This document shows, one piece after another, positions 25,328 to 32,633 of a stretch of 64,000 bases of DNA (positions within the stretch are counted from its first letter, which is position 1; each line of letters opens with the position of its first letter). Location: positions 29,585 through 93,584 of the forward strand of contig DASRIA010000041.1 in assembly GCA_035650255.1 (NCBI GenBank). Direction: 5' to 3'. Below the pieces are notes generated by a model. The model was not told where the DNA came from. It ran no database searches and saw only the letters and a list, made by a program, of their open reading frames with translations. Both the position numbers and the translations under genes were made by a program. Source of the stretch: DASRIA01 sp035650255 (GTDB lineage Bacteria; Actinomycetota; Thermoleophilia; Solirubrobacterales; JBBDJG01).

Positions 25328-27486
25328 TGACCCCGGGCGTGTCCGTCGTGATCCCCGTGAAGAACGGTGCCCGGTGGCTGGCCGAGGTGCTGGCAGCCGT
25401 CGCGGCGCAGCGCAGCGACGCCCCTGTGGAGGTGGTGGTCGTCGACTCGGGCTCGAGCGACGGCTCCGTCGAGATCGCGCGCGCGCACGGCGCCCGCGTG
25501 ATCGAGATCGACCCGCAGGAGTTCGGCCACGGCCGCACGCGGAACCTCGCGGCCGAGCGCTCCTCCGGCGACGTGATCGTGTTCTTGACCCAGGATGCAA
25601 CGCCTGCCGGCGACACCTGGCTGGCGCGCCTCGTCGCGCCGCTCGATGCCGGTGCCAAGGTCGGGCTGGCGTTCGGGCCGCACCTGCCGCGGGCCGAGAC
25701 CAGCCCGATGATCGCGCGCGAGCTGAGCGAGTTCTTCGGATCGTTCACAGACGCCGAGGTGCGGCTCGACGACCGCCCGGATCCCGCGGAGCCCGCGACC
25801 GGCTTCTTCTCGAACGTGAACTCGGCCGTCCTGCGGTCATGCTGGGAGGAGGTGCGCTTCCGCGACGTGCCGTACGCCGAGGACCAGGCGTTCGCACGGG
25901 ACGCGATGGCGGCGGGCTGGCGGAAGGCGTACGTGCCCGGCGCCGCCGTCCTGCACGCCCACGACTACCCGTTCACCGAGTTCATGCGCCGCTATTTCGA
26001 CGAGTACCGCGGGCTGCGCGAGACCATCGGCCATGTCGAGCCGCTGCACCCGGGCCGGGCCGCCCGCACGGTGCGCGCGCAGGTGGCCGGCGACCTGCGC
26101 CACATGCGCGCCGGGGGCGCCGGCGGGCCCGCCCTCGCAGCGGGCGCCGTGCGCTCCGCGCGCCATCACGCCGGCCGCGCGATCGCGTCGGCCCTCGGCT
26201 CCCGCCACGACCGGCTGCCGTCCGGGCTCTCCCGGCGGCTCTCGCTCGAGGGGCGCGCAGACGTGACTCCCAAGCAGGGCGGCTCCCGCGCCCGGCGGGC
26301 CTACCCCTACGAGTCGGTGCGCGAGTATGCGCGCCGCGGCCCGGCGCCGCTCGCCCTCCCCTCTCCCCACGACGGCGACCGCGCGCTGTGGCACATCGCG
26401 TGGATCGTCCCGCCCTTCCGGCGTGGGAGCGGCGGTCACATGGCGCTCTTCCGGATCGCATTGGAGCTGGAGGCGCGCGGCCACTCGTGCTCGATCTGGA
26501 TCCAGGACGACGTGGGGATGATGGACCGGCGCGCCGCGCTCGCGCAGCGCGAGGTCGTCGAGCACTTCGCGCCCCTGCGGGGCGGCGTCTTCAACACCTT
26601 CGACGACTGGCACGGGGCCGACGTCGCGTTCGCCACCGGCTGGCAGACGACATACCCGGTCGCGATGCTCCCCGACTGCAAGCTGCAGGCGTACCTGGTG
26701 CAGGACCACGAGCCCGACTTCTACCCGGCGTCGGCCGAGCGCATCTGGGCCGAGCGCACCTACGGGCTCGGCCTCGCGTGCGTGGCCTCGAGCCCGTGGC
26801 TGGAGCAGGTGCTGCGCGACCGTTACGCGGTCGACCGCACGGCGGTGTTCGAGTACGGCGTGGACTTCGACGTCTACCGGCCCCCGACCGGGCCGCGTGA
26901 CGACCAGACCGTGCTGTTCTACGCCCGCCCGGCGACCCCGCGCCGCGCGACGGCGATGGGGATGCTCGCGATCGAGGAGCTGCTCGAGCGGCGGCCGGGA
27001 ACGCACGTGGTCGTGTTCGGCGACTCGAAGCCTCCGCCGGCGCCGTTCGAGTACGAGTTCGCAGGCGTGCTCGAGCCGGCGGCGCTGGCCCGGCTCTACG
27101 GCCGCGCCACGGTCGGCCTGGTGCTGTCGCTCACCAACTACTCGCTGGTCCCCAAGGAGATGATGGCCTGCGGGCTGCCGGTGGTGGACGTGAGGGGCGC
27201 GAGCGCGGAGTCCGTGTTCGGGCGCAGGCAGGGCGTGATCGAGCTGGCCGACGCAGACCCGCCGGCGCTGTCGGCCGCGCTCGAATCGCTGCTCGCCGAC
27301 GCGACGCGCCGGGAGCGGATGGCCGCCGCCGCGCAGAGCTTCGTGGCCGGCATGACCTGGACCGCGGCGGCAGACCAGATCGAGCGTGCGCTGCGCGGCT
27401 GGATGCACGGCCGCTGGAGGCAATACATGCAGGACGCCAGATCCCACGACGGGGCGCTCGCCGAGGCCCGCGCCCACCTGTCGTGA
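25327..27486 (+). CDS. Bifunctional glycosyltransferase: GT2 fused to WsaF-like GT-B
   Basis: 719 aa. Residues about 1-245 form a GT2 domain of the rhamnosyltransferase type (VSVVIPVKNGARWL, VVDSGSSDGS, EFGHGRTRNLAAE). After a basic linker, residues about 350-719 resemble WsaF, the GT-B rhamnosyltransferase of Geobacillus S-layer glycan synthesis: HIAWIVPPFRRGSGGHM, YLVQDHEPDFYP and NYSLVPKEMMACGLPVV. One polypeptide may thus add two successive sugars, probably rhamnose-like. GTG 25327 overlaps the previous stop by one base; the frame is open upstream only inside the neighbour. Confidence 0.85.
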   Translation: MTPGVSVVIPVKNGARWLAEVLAAVAAQRSDAPVEVVVVDSGSSDGSVEIARAHGARVIEIDPQEFGHGRTRNLAAERSSGDVIVFLTQDATPAGDTWLARLVAPLDAGAKVGLAFGPHLPRAETSPMIARELSEFFGSFTDAEVRLDDRPDPAEPATGFFSNVNSAVLRSCWEEVRFRDVPYAEDQAFARDAMAAGWRKAYVPGAAVLHAHDYPFTEFMRRYFDEYRGLRETIGHVEPLHPGRAARTVRAQVAGDLRHMRAGGAGGPALAAGAVRSARHHAGRAIASALGSRHDRLPSGLSRRLSLEGRADVTPKQGGSRARRAYPYESVREYARRGPAPLALPSPHDGDRALWHIAWIVPPFRRGSGGHMALFRIALELEARGHSCSIWIQDDVGMMDRRAALAQREVVEHFAPLRGGVFNTFDDWHGADVAFATGWQTTYPVAMLPDCKLQAYLVQDHEPDFYPASAERIWAERTYGLGLACVASSPWLEQVLRDRYAVDRTAVFEYGVDFDVYRPPTGPRDDQTVLFYARPATPRRATAMGMLAIEELLERRPGTHVVVFGDSKPPPAPFEYEFAGVLEPAALARLYGRATVGLVLSLTNYSLVPKEMMACGLPVVDVRGASAESVFGRRQGVIELADADPPALSAALESLLADATRRERMAAAAQSFVAGMTWTAAADQIERALRGWMHGRWRQYMQDARSHDGALAEARAHLS

Positions 27487-28313
27487 TGGAGGCGCAGGCC
27501 CTCCCGGCGCGCTCCGGCGCCGTCACCGGCTGGCAGCACTTCGTCTACGTCACCCGTGCGCTGACGGTCACCGAGTTCAAGCTGCGCTACTTCGACTCGG
27601 TGCTCGGCTACGTGTGGACGCTGCTGCGCCCGCTGATGCTGTTTGGCGTCCTGTACGTCGTGTTCACGCACGTGGTGCGCTTCGGCGACGACGTGCCCCA
27701 CTACCCGGTGGTGCTGCTGGCGGCGATCGTCGTCTACAACTACTTCTCGGAGGCGACGGGCGGCGGCCTCACCAGCCTCGTCGCGCGCGAGAACCTGCTG
27801 CGCAAGGTGTCGTTCCCGCGCGCCGCCGTGCCGATCTCGGTCTCGATGACGGCAGCGGCGAACCTCCTGCTCGGGCTGGCGGTCGTGTTCGTGTTCGCGA
27901 TCATCGACGGGGTCGAGCCGGGCATCGGCTGGATCGGCTTCCTGGCCTGCGTGGCCGGCGTGGTGGTGTTCGCGACGGCGCTGGCGGTGCTGCTCTCGGT
28001 GCTGTACGTGCGCTTCCGCGACGTGCAGCCGATCTGGGAGGTCGTGCTCCAGCTGATGTTCTGGGGCACGCCGATCATCTACACGATCGAGTCGGTGCCG
28101 GAGGACTTCCAGGAGCTGGTGATGATGAACCCCCTCGCGGTGCTGGTGCAGCAGGGTCGCCACTGGCTGGTGCCGGAGAGCACGGTCAGCGCCGCCGACG
28201 CCGTCGGCAGCACGGCCCTGCTGCTGGTGCCGCTCGCCGTCTTCGCGGCGCTCGTCGCGATCAGCTGGCGGGTGTTCCGCCGCTCCGAGGGCCGCGTCGC
28301 GGAGGAGCTCTAG
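27486..28313 (+). CDS. wzm: Polysaccharide ABC exporter permease (Wzm/TagG type)
   Basis: 275 aa with six membrane segments of the ABC-2 polysaccharide-export type. FKLRYFDSVLGYVWTLLRPL near the N-terminus and NPLAVLVQQGRHWL near the C-terminus are typical. It pairs with the Wzt-like ATPase at 29789-31033, which lies on the other strand. ATG 27486 overlaps the preceding stop (TGATG); GTG 27483 is also possible. It would carry a finished, lipid-linked glycan across the membrane. Confidence 0.9.
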   Translation: MEAQALPARSGAVTGWQHFVYVTRALTVTEFKLRYFDSVLGYVWTLLRPLMLFGVLYVVFTHVVRFGDDVPHYPVVLLAAIVVYNYFSEATGGGLTSLVARENLLRKVSFPRAAVPISVSMTAAANLLLGLAVVFVFAIIDGVEPGIGWIGFLACVAGVVVFATALAVLLSVLYVRFRDVQPIWEVVLQLMFWGTPIIYTIESVPEDFQELVMMNPLAVLVQQGRHWLVPESTVSAADAVGSTALLLVPLAVFAALVAISWRVFRRSEGRVAEEL

Positions 28314-28315
28314 GC

Positions 28316-29017
28316 ATGAGCCTGCCTCCGACCGTCGGAGCGCCCATGTCGGGCAGCGTGCGCGACTACTGGCTGGCGCGGATCGCCCAGCACACCGAGG
28401 ACTCGTACCTGGGCCTCCCGCTGTCGAAGTTCCCCGAGGACCTGCGGGTGTACGAGCACCTGCTCTGGGAATCGCGCGCGCAGGTCGTGATCGAGATCGG
28501 CGTGCAGCACGGTGCCAGCGCGCTGTGGTTTCGCGACCGTCTGCGCACGCTGCACTCCTACGGCCGGATCCCCTCCTACCGCGTGATCGGGGTGGACGTC
28601 GACATTCGCGCCGCCGGCGCCAACCTCGAGCGCACGGACCCGGCCTGGAACGAGTCGATCGAGCTGATCGAGGACGACGTGCTCGACCCGGGCCTGCCCG
28701 CGGTGGTCGGCCGATTCGTGCCGGACGGCACGCCGTGCCTCGTGGTCGAGGACTCGCTGCACACCTACGAGACGACCAGCGCGGCGCTGCGCGGGTTTTC
28801 CTGGTTCGTGCAGCCCGGCGGCTACTTCGTCGTCGAGGACGGCTGCGTCGACGTCGAGGAGCTGCGGCCCGCCCCCGACTGGCCGCGCGGCGTGGTCCCG
28901 GCGATCGAGGAATGGCTGCAGACGGAGGAGGGCCGCAACTTCACGGTCCGCCGCGACCTCGAGCTGTACGGGGTCTCGTGCCACCCACACGGCTTCCTGC
29001 AGCGGGCGGCGGAGTAG
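28316..29017 (+). CDS. CmcI-family SAM-dependent methyltransferase
   Basis: 233 aa. The sequence VVIEIGVQHGASALWFRDRL, VIGVDVDIR, VVEDSLHTYETT and FVVEDGCVD follows the CmcI/RmlM family (annotated cephalosporin hydroxylase, structurally a SAM methyltransferase with a metal site). Members in sugar clusters O-methylate deoxysugars. Two ATGs occur, at 28316 and 28346; the first lies 3 bp after the permease stop. There is no reason to infer cephalosporin chemistry here. Confidence 0.82.
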   Translation: MSLPPTVGAPMSGSVRDYWLARIAQHTEDSYLGLPLSKFPEDLRVYEHLLWESRAQVVIEIGVQHGASALWFRDRLRTLHSYGRIPSYRVIGVDVDIRAAGANLERTDPAWNESIELIEDDVLDPGLPAVVGRFVPDGTPCLVVEDSLHTYETTSAALRGFSWFVQPGGYFVVEDGCVDVEELRPAPDWPRGVVPAIEEWLQTEEGRNFTVRRDLELYGVSCHPHGFLQRAAE

Positions 29018-29028
29018 GTTATCCGGCC

Positions 29029-29811
29029 GTGCCGCAGGTGGTGAGAGAGATCCCGACCGAGCTGGAGCGCAAGCGCGTGCAGGCGGCGCTGGCCGCGCAC
29101 GACGACTGGTTCTACGACTTCAGCTTCGCCAACGGCGCGTCGTCGGGGCTCGACGACCCGTTCATCGTCGCGACCCACACGACGCGCGCGGAGCTCGTGT
29201 TCCCGGTCCTCGACGAGACGTTCGGCGGGCGCTGGCAGCACACGAGCTGCCTCGACATGGCCTGCCACCAGGGCTGGTTCGCGATGCAGATGGCGCTGCG
29301 CGGCGCCCGCGAGGTACGCGGCGTCGACATCCGGCCCGCGCACATCGAGCGCGCCCGCCTGATCTCCGAGCTGGCCGACCTCGACAACGCGCGATTCGAC
29401 CTGGGCAACCTCTTCGACCTCGACCCGGAGCGCGACGGGACGTTCGGCCTGACGCTCTTCCTGGGCATCCTCTACCACCTCGAGAACCCGGTCGGAGCGC
29501 TGAAGACGGCCCGCGCGCTGACCGAGGAGCTGTGCGTGGTCGAGACGCAGGTCGCCCACTCGGTTCCCCCGATGACCTACAGATGGGGCCCGGACCCGAA
29601 CCGCCGCACCGGGTCCGCGATCGCGGTCGGCCGGGTCGACGAGCTGCATGCCGCGGAGGGCGGAGCGGTCGTTTTGGTGCCGACCCTGGAGGCGCTCTAC
29701 GACATGCTCTACGCGGCCGGCTTCTCCAACGTGCGCCGGGCGGAGCCCCCGCCGGGAGCGCAGGAGCAGTACGCGAGCGGCGACCGCGTCATCCTGTTCG
29801 CGGAGACCTGA
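29029..29811 (+). CDS. Class I SAM-dependent methyltransferase (DUF1698/CmoB-like)
   Basis: 260 aa. The methyltransferase core reads SCLDMACHQGWFAMQMALRG (motif I), VRGVDIRPAHIERA and LGILYHLENP, resembling CmoB-like and sugar methyltransferases. GTG 29029 is fixed by TAGGTT (29015-29020) 8 nt upstream; the TAG in that box is also the stop codon of the previous gene. Its 3' end overlaps the convergent wzt gene by 23 bp, an unusually long antisense overlap. Confidence 0.8.
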   Translation: MPQVVREIPTELERKRVQAALAAHDDWFYDFSFANGASSGLDDPFIVATHTTRAELVFPVLDETFGGRWQHTSCLDMACHQGWFAMQMALRGAREVRGVDIRPAHIERARLISELADLDNARFDLGNLFDLDPERDGTFGLTLFLGILYHLENPVGALKTARALTEELCVVETQVAHSVPPMTYRWGPDPNRRTGSAIAVGRVDELHAAEGGAVVLVPTLEALYDMLYAAGFSNVRRAEPPPGAQEQYASGDRVILFAET

Positions 29812-31033
29812 CCAGGCTCGGGTCCGCGACGCGCTTCACGTGCACCTCGTGGGGCAGGTCGACGAGCCCGCCCGAGAAGCGCGGCGCGCGCACAGCGAGC
29901 GTCAGCACGTCCTCGCGCCAGTCTGCGATGCGGTGCACATCCTGATGTGACACCGCCAGGGTGACCCCGTGCCGGCCGTCGGCCAGGTGCGCGTCGAAGG
30001 TCACCTCGTAGAGGACCTCGTCGCCCGCCCCGAAGGACCCCGTGGGGGTGTCGGTCAGCAGGGTGTTCGTGGCCATCACCTGCTCCCCGCCCTCGCCCTT
30101 CACCACGAGGCCGAACACCGGATCGTCCATCGCCTGCGCGAACGTGACCCGGGCCCGCACGGTCACCCGCTCCCCCTGCGGGAAGACCGCGGTGCGCTCA
30201 CCGGAGGCACCCTCGATCCAGGCTTCCTCGATCGTCGCCGCCCCGTCCCCGACCCGCCGGCCCGCGCCGTCCCCGTCCGCGTCGCCCTTGCGCTCGTGCT
30301 CGAGGTCGTGCTCGCGATACGTGAGGATCGTCTGATGCGGATCGCCGTCCGCGGCGACCTCGCCCTGCTCGAGCAGGACCACCCGGTCGCAGAAGCGCTC
30401 CACGCTCGCGAGGTCGTGGGTCACGAAGACCACCGTCCGGCCTTCCTTCTTCAGCCGCCGGAAGGTGTCGAAGCACTTCTCCTGGAACCGCGCGTCGCCG
30501 ACCGCCAGCACCTCGTCCACGAGGTAGATGTCGGCCTCCGCCTGGATCATCGATGCAAACCCGAGGCGCACCTGCATGCCCGAGGAGTAGTTCTTGAGCT
30601 TCAGGTCGACGAACCGCTCGAGCTCCGCGAACTCGATGATGGCGGGAAAGCGCGCGACCGCCTCCTCGCGCGGCATCCCGAGCAGAGCCGCGTTCACGAT
30701 CACGTTGTCGAGCGCGGTCAGTTCCGGGTTGAACCCGACCCCCAGCTCGATGAACGGCGAGACGCGGCCGGACGTCGCGAGCGTGCCGCGATCGGGCTGG
30801 TAGATCCCCGCGAGGCACTTCAGCATCGTGCTCTTGCCGGAGCCGTTGCGGCCGATGACGCCGAAGAACTCCCCGTCCCGGACCTCGAAGGACACGTCGC
30901 GCAGCGCGTGCAGCTCGCTCGCCTGCCGCGAGCGCCGCGGATGGAGCAGGCGCTGCTTCAACGTGTAGGGGCGGTCGTGCGGGAGCTTGAACGTCTTCCA
31001 GACGCCCTTGCAGATGATGGCGGCGGGCTGCAT
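29789..31033 (-). CDS. wzt: Polysaccharide ABC exporter ATPase (Wzt/TagH type) with C-terminal substrate-recognition domain
   Basis: 414 aa. The nucleotide-binding domain has Walker A GRNGSGKST (residues 61-69), signature YSSGMQVRL, Walker B DIYLVDEVLAVGD and the switch His in VTHDL. Residues about 265-400 form a Wzt-C-like beta domain (VFPQGERVTVRARVTF, FGLVVKG), which in Wzt recognises the modified glycan end before export. That fits the cluster's many methyltransferases. ATG 31033 has TACCGT (31043-31048, minus strand) 9 nt upstream. Partner permease is on the opposite strand at 27486. Confidence 0.9.
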   Translation of the reverse strand: MQPAAIICKGVWKTFKLPHDRPYTLKQRLLHPRRSRQASELHALRDVSFEVRDGEFFGVIGRNGSGKSTMLKCLAGIYQPDRGTLATSGRVSPFIELGVGFNPELTALDNVIVNAALLGMPREEAVARFPAIIEFAELERFVDLKLKNYSSGMQVRLGFASMIQAEADIYLVDEVLAVGDARFQEKCFDTFRRLKKEGRTVVFVTHDLASVERFCDRVVLLEQGEVAADGDPHQTILTYREHDLEHERKGDADGDGAGRRVGDGAATIEEAWIEGASGERTAVFPQGERVTVRARVTFAQAMDDPVFGLVVKGEGGEQVMATNTLLTDTPTGSFGAGDEVLYEVTFDAHLADGRHGVTLAVSHQDVHRIADWREDVLTLAVRAPRFSGGLVDLPHEVHVKRVADPSLVRSPRTG

Positions 31034-31092
31034 CGGCGAGTGACGGTACCAACACGCCCCGGCGCCGAAGGTTTTTGCGGTATGTGTATGCG

Positions 31093-31716
31093 GTGGACAC
31101 GGAGGTCACTGCCGCGCGCGACCAGATCGACGTGGTGCTCGTGTGCGCGCCGGAGGTGCTGCGCCTGGGCCTCGCGCGCCTGCTCGCGCAGTCACCCGGG
31201 CTCGCCGTGCGCGCCACGCCGGAGCTGCCCGCCGAGCGGCAGGAGCCGGCCGCGGTGGCCGTCCTGTGCGAACGCGGGCTCGGCGACGTCGCGGCGGCGT
31301 GCGCAACCGCGCGCGAGCACCTGGCCGCGGAGGTGGTCCTGGCCCTCGCGCAGCCCGACGTGCATCTGATGCTGGACTGCGTGGCGGCCGGCGCCTGCGC
31401 GTTCGTCGTGGAGGGCGACGCGTCCGCCGAGCTCACCGCCGCCGTCCGCGCGGCCGCCGCGGGCGATCACTTCGTCACGCCGCCGCTGCTCGGCCTGCTG
31501 CTCGCGCTGCACCGTGCGCAGCGCACGCCGCCGGACGCCGACCGCGAGCTGCTGCGGCTGCTGGCCGGCGGGCGGCCGGTCACGGAGATCGCCGCCCGGC
31601 TGGGCGTGTCGCCGAAGACGGTGCGCAACCGCTCCTCCCTCCTGTACCGCCGGCTCGGGGTGCGCTCGCGCGCTCGCGCAGTCGAGATGGCAGAGCGGCG
31701 CGGCCTGCTGGACTGA
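31093..31716 (+). CDS. LuxR/NarL-type response-regulator-like protein with degenerate receiver
   Basis: About 207 aa. The C-terminal 65 residues are a clear LuxR helix-turn-helix: LLRLLAGGRPVTEIAARLGV and SPKTVRNRSSLLYRRLGV. The N-terminal part has receiver-like length and pattern (VVLVCAPEVLRLGLARLL), but the phosphoacceptor region reads VAVLCERGLGD, without the usual Asp-x-x-Met-Pro, and the downstream Ser/Thr and Lys motifs are not recognisable. It may act without phosphorylation. Start uncertain: TTG 31075, GTG 31084 and GTG 31093 are in frame; I chose 31093 for the TATGTG box 6 nt before it. Divergent from wzt, which it might control. Confidence 0.75.
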   Translation: MDTEVTAARDQIDVVLVCAPEVLRLGLARLLAQSPGLAVRATPELPAERQEPAAVAVLCERGLGDVAAACATAREHLAAEVVLALAQPDVHLMLDCVAAGACAFVVEGDASAELTAAVRAAAAGDHFVTPPLLGLLLALHRAQRTPPDADRELLRLLAGGRPVTEIAARLGVSPKTVRNRSSLLYRRLGVRSRARAVEMAERRGLLD

Positions 31717-31771
31717 GGGACCGGCCGGGAGTAGAACACGCCCTGACGACCACGACGTACGGAGGTGCCGG

Positions 31772-32107
31772 ATGGACGTGCAGGAAGCTCTCGCAGAGGC
31801 GAGGGACGCAGTATCGGTGAGGCGTGTTTACGGCGACCCGTACGAACGCGACGGCCTCGTCGTGATCCCGGCCGCGAGCGTGCGCGGCGCGGGAGGCGGC
31901 GGTGGCGGTGAGGGGAGTCAGGCCGACCGGAGCACCGGTTCGGGCTCGGGCCTCGGCTTCGGGTTCAAGGCTCGGCCGGTCGGAGCGTTCGTGATCCGGG
32001 CTGATCGGGTCGACTGGAAGCCGGCGGTCGACACCACCAGCATCGCGCTGCGCACGCAGGGCGCGCTGATCCTGCTGCTGACGATCCTGCTGCTGCGGCG
32101 GCGCTGA
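31772..32107 (+). CDS. GerW/YtfJ-family protein
   Basis: 111 aa. VRRVYGDPYERDGLVVIPAA, a Gly-rich loop, the phrase GLGFGFKARPVGAFVI, and a C-terminal hydrophobic tail (ALILLLTILLLRRR) match the GerW/YtfJ family, known from spores of Bacillus but found widely in actinobacteria that do not make endospores. ATG 31772 has a strong GGAGGT (31761-31766) 5 nt upstream. It starts 55 bp after the LuxR gene and is probably co-transcribed. Function in this organism unknown; no other sporulation gene is present. Confidence 0.8.
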   Translation: MDVQEALAEARDAVSVRRVYGDPYERDGLVVIPAASVRGAGGGGGGEGSQADRSTGSGSGLGFGFKARPVGAFVIRADRVDWKPAVDTTSIALRTQGALILLLTILLLRRR

Positions 32108-32108
32108 G

Positions 32109-32600
32109 CTACAGGTCGCGCTCGGCGCGGCGGACGCTCTCGGGCGGGATCGACAGCCTCCCCTGCCCGTAGTCGACCGTCGCGGCGGTGCGCCGCCCGG
32201 CCGGCTCGCGCCACGACAGGGTCAGGGTGGCCGTCTTCCCGGGCTCGATCTCGGCCAGCCGGCCGAGCCGCGAGAGCTCGGAGTCCGGCAGCGTGGCCGG
32301 CCCGCGGGTGGGCGGATACAGCGAATGGAGGTATCCCTCCGCGAATGTGGCCGAGGCCTTGACCGGGCGGCCGCGCTCGTCGTACACCTTGATCGCCGCG
32401 GCCTCCACCCGCACCTCTTGGTCCGAGTCGTTGCGGACCTCGGCGCGCAGGATCCGATCCTGCTTCAGCGTCGGCGGGACGATCACCGTCGGCGTGTCGA
32501 ACCAGGCGAGCGCATCCCTGGGCGGGTCGTCGTCGCCTCCGCAGCCCGCCATCATCAAGGCCGCGGTGATCACGAGCGCTGCCGCGCGCGAAGCATCCAT
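32109..32600 (-). CDS. Putative lipoprotein (163 aa)
   Basis: A lipoprotein signal is clear: MDASRAAALVITAALMMAGC with the lipobox Cys at residue 20, then an acidic linker GGDDDPP. The mature part is probably an immunoglobulin-like beta domain (ILRAEVRNDSDQEVRVEAAA, TATLTLSWREP); no family recognised. ATG 32600 is preferred over GTG 32609 because TAGCGT (32608-32613, minus strand) lies 7 nt before it. Stop is 1 bp from the convergent GerW-like gene. Confidence 0.75.
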   Translation of the reverse strand: MDASRAAALVITAALMMAGCGGDDDPPRDALAWFDTPTVIVPPTLKQDRILRAEVRNDSDQEVRVEAAAIKVYDERGRPVKASATFAEGYLHSLYPPTRGPATLPDSELSRLGRLAEIEPGKTATLTLSWREPAGRRTAATVDYGQGRLSIPPESVRRAERDL

Positions 32601-32633
32601 GCCTCGCACGCTAACGGCTGGGGGGCGCCGGGC

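Noticed and set aside
28316..29017. CmcI similarity as evidence for cephamycin biosynthesis
   Set aside because: The gene lies among sugar-modifying enzymes and no beta-lactam pathway gene is present; the family includes sugar O-methyltransferases.
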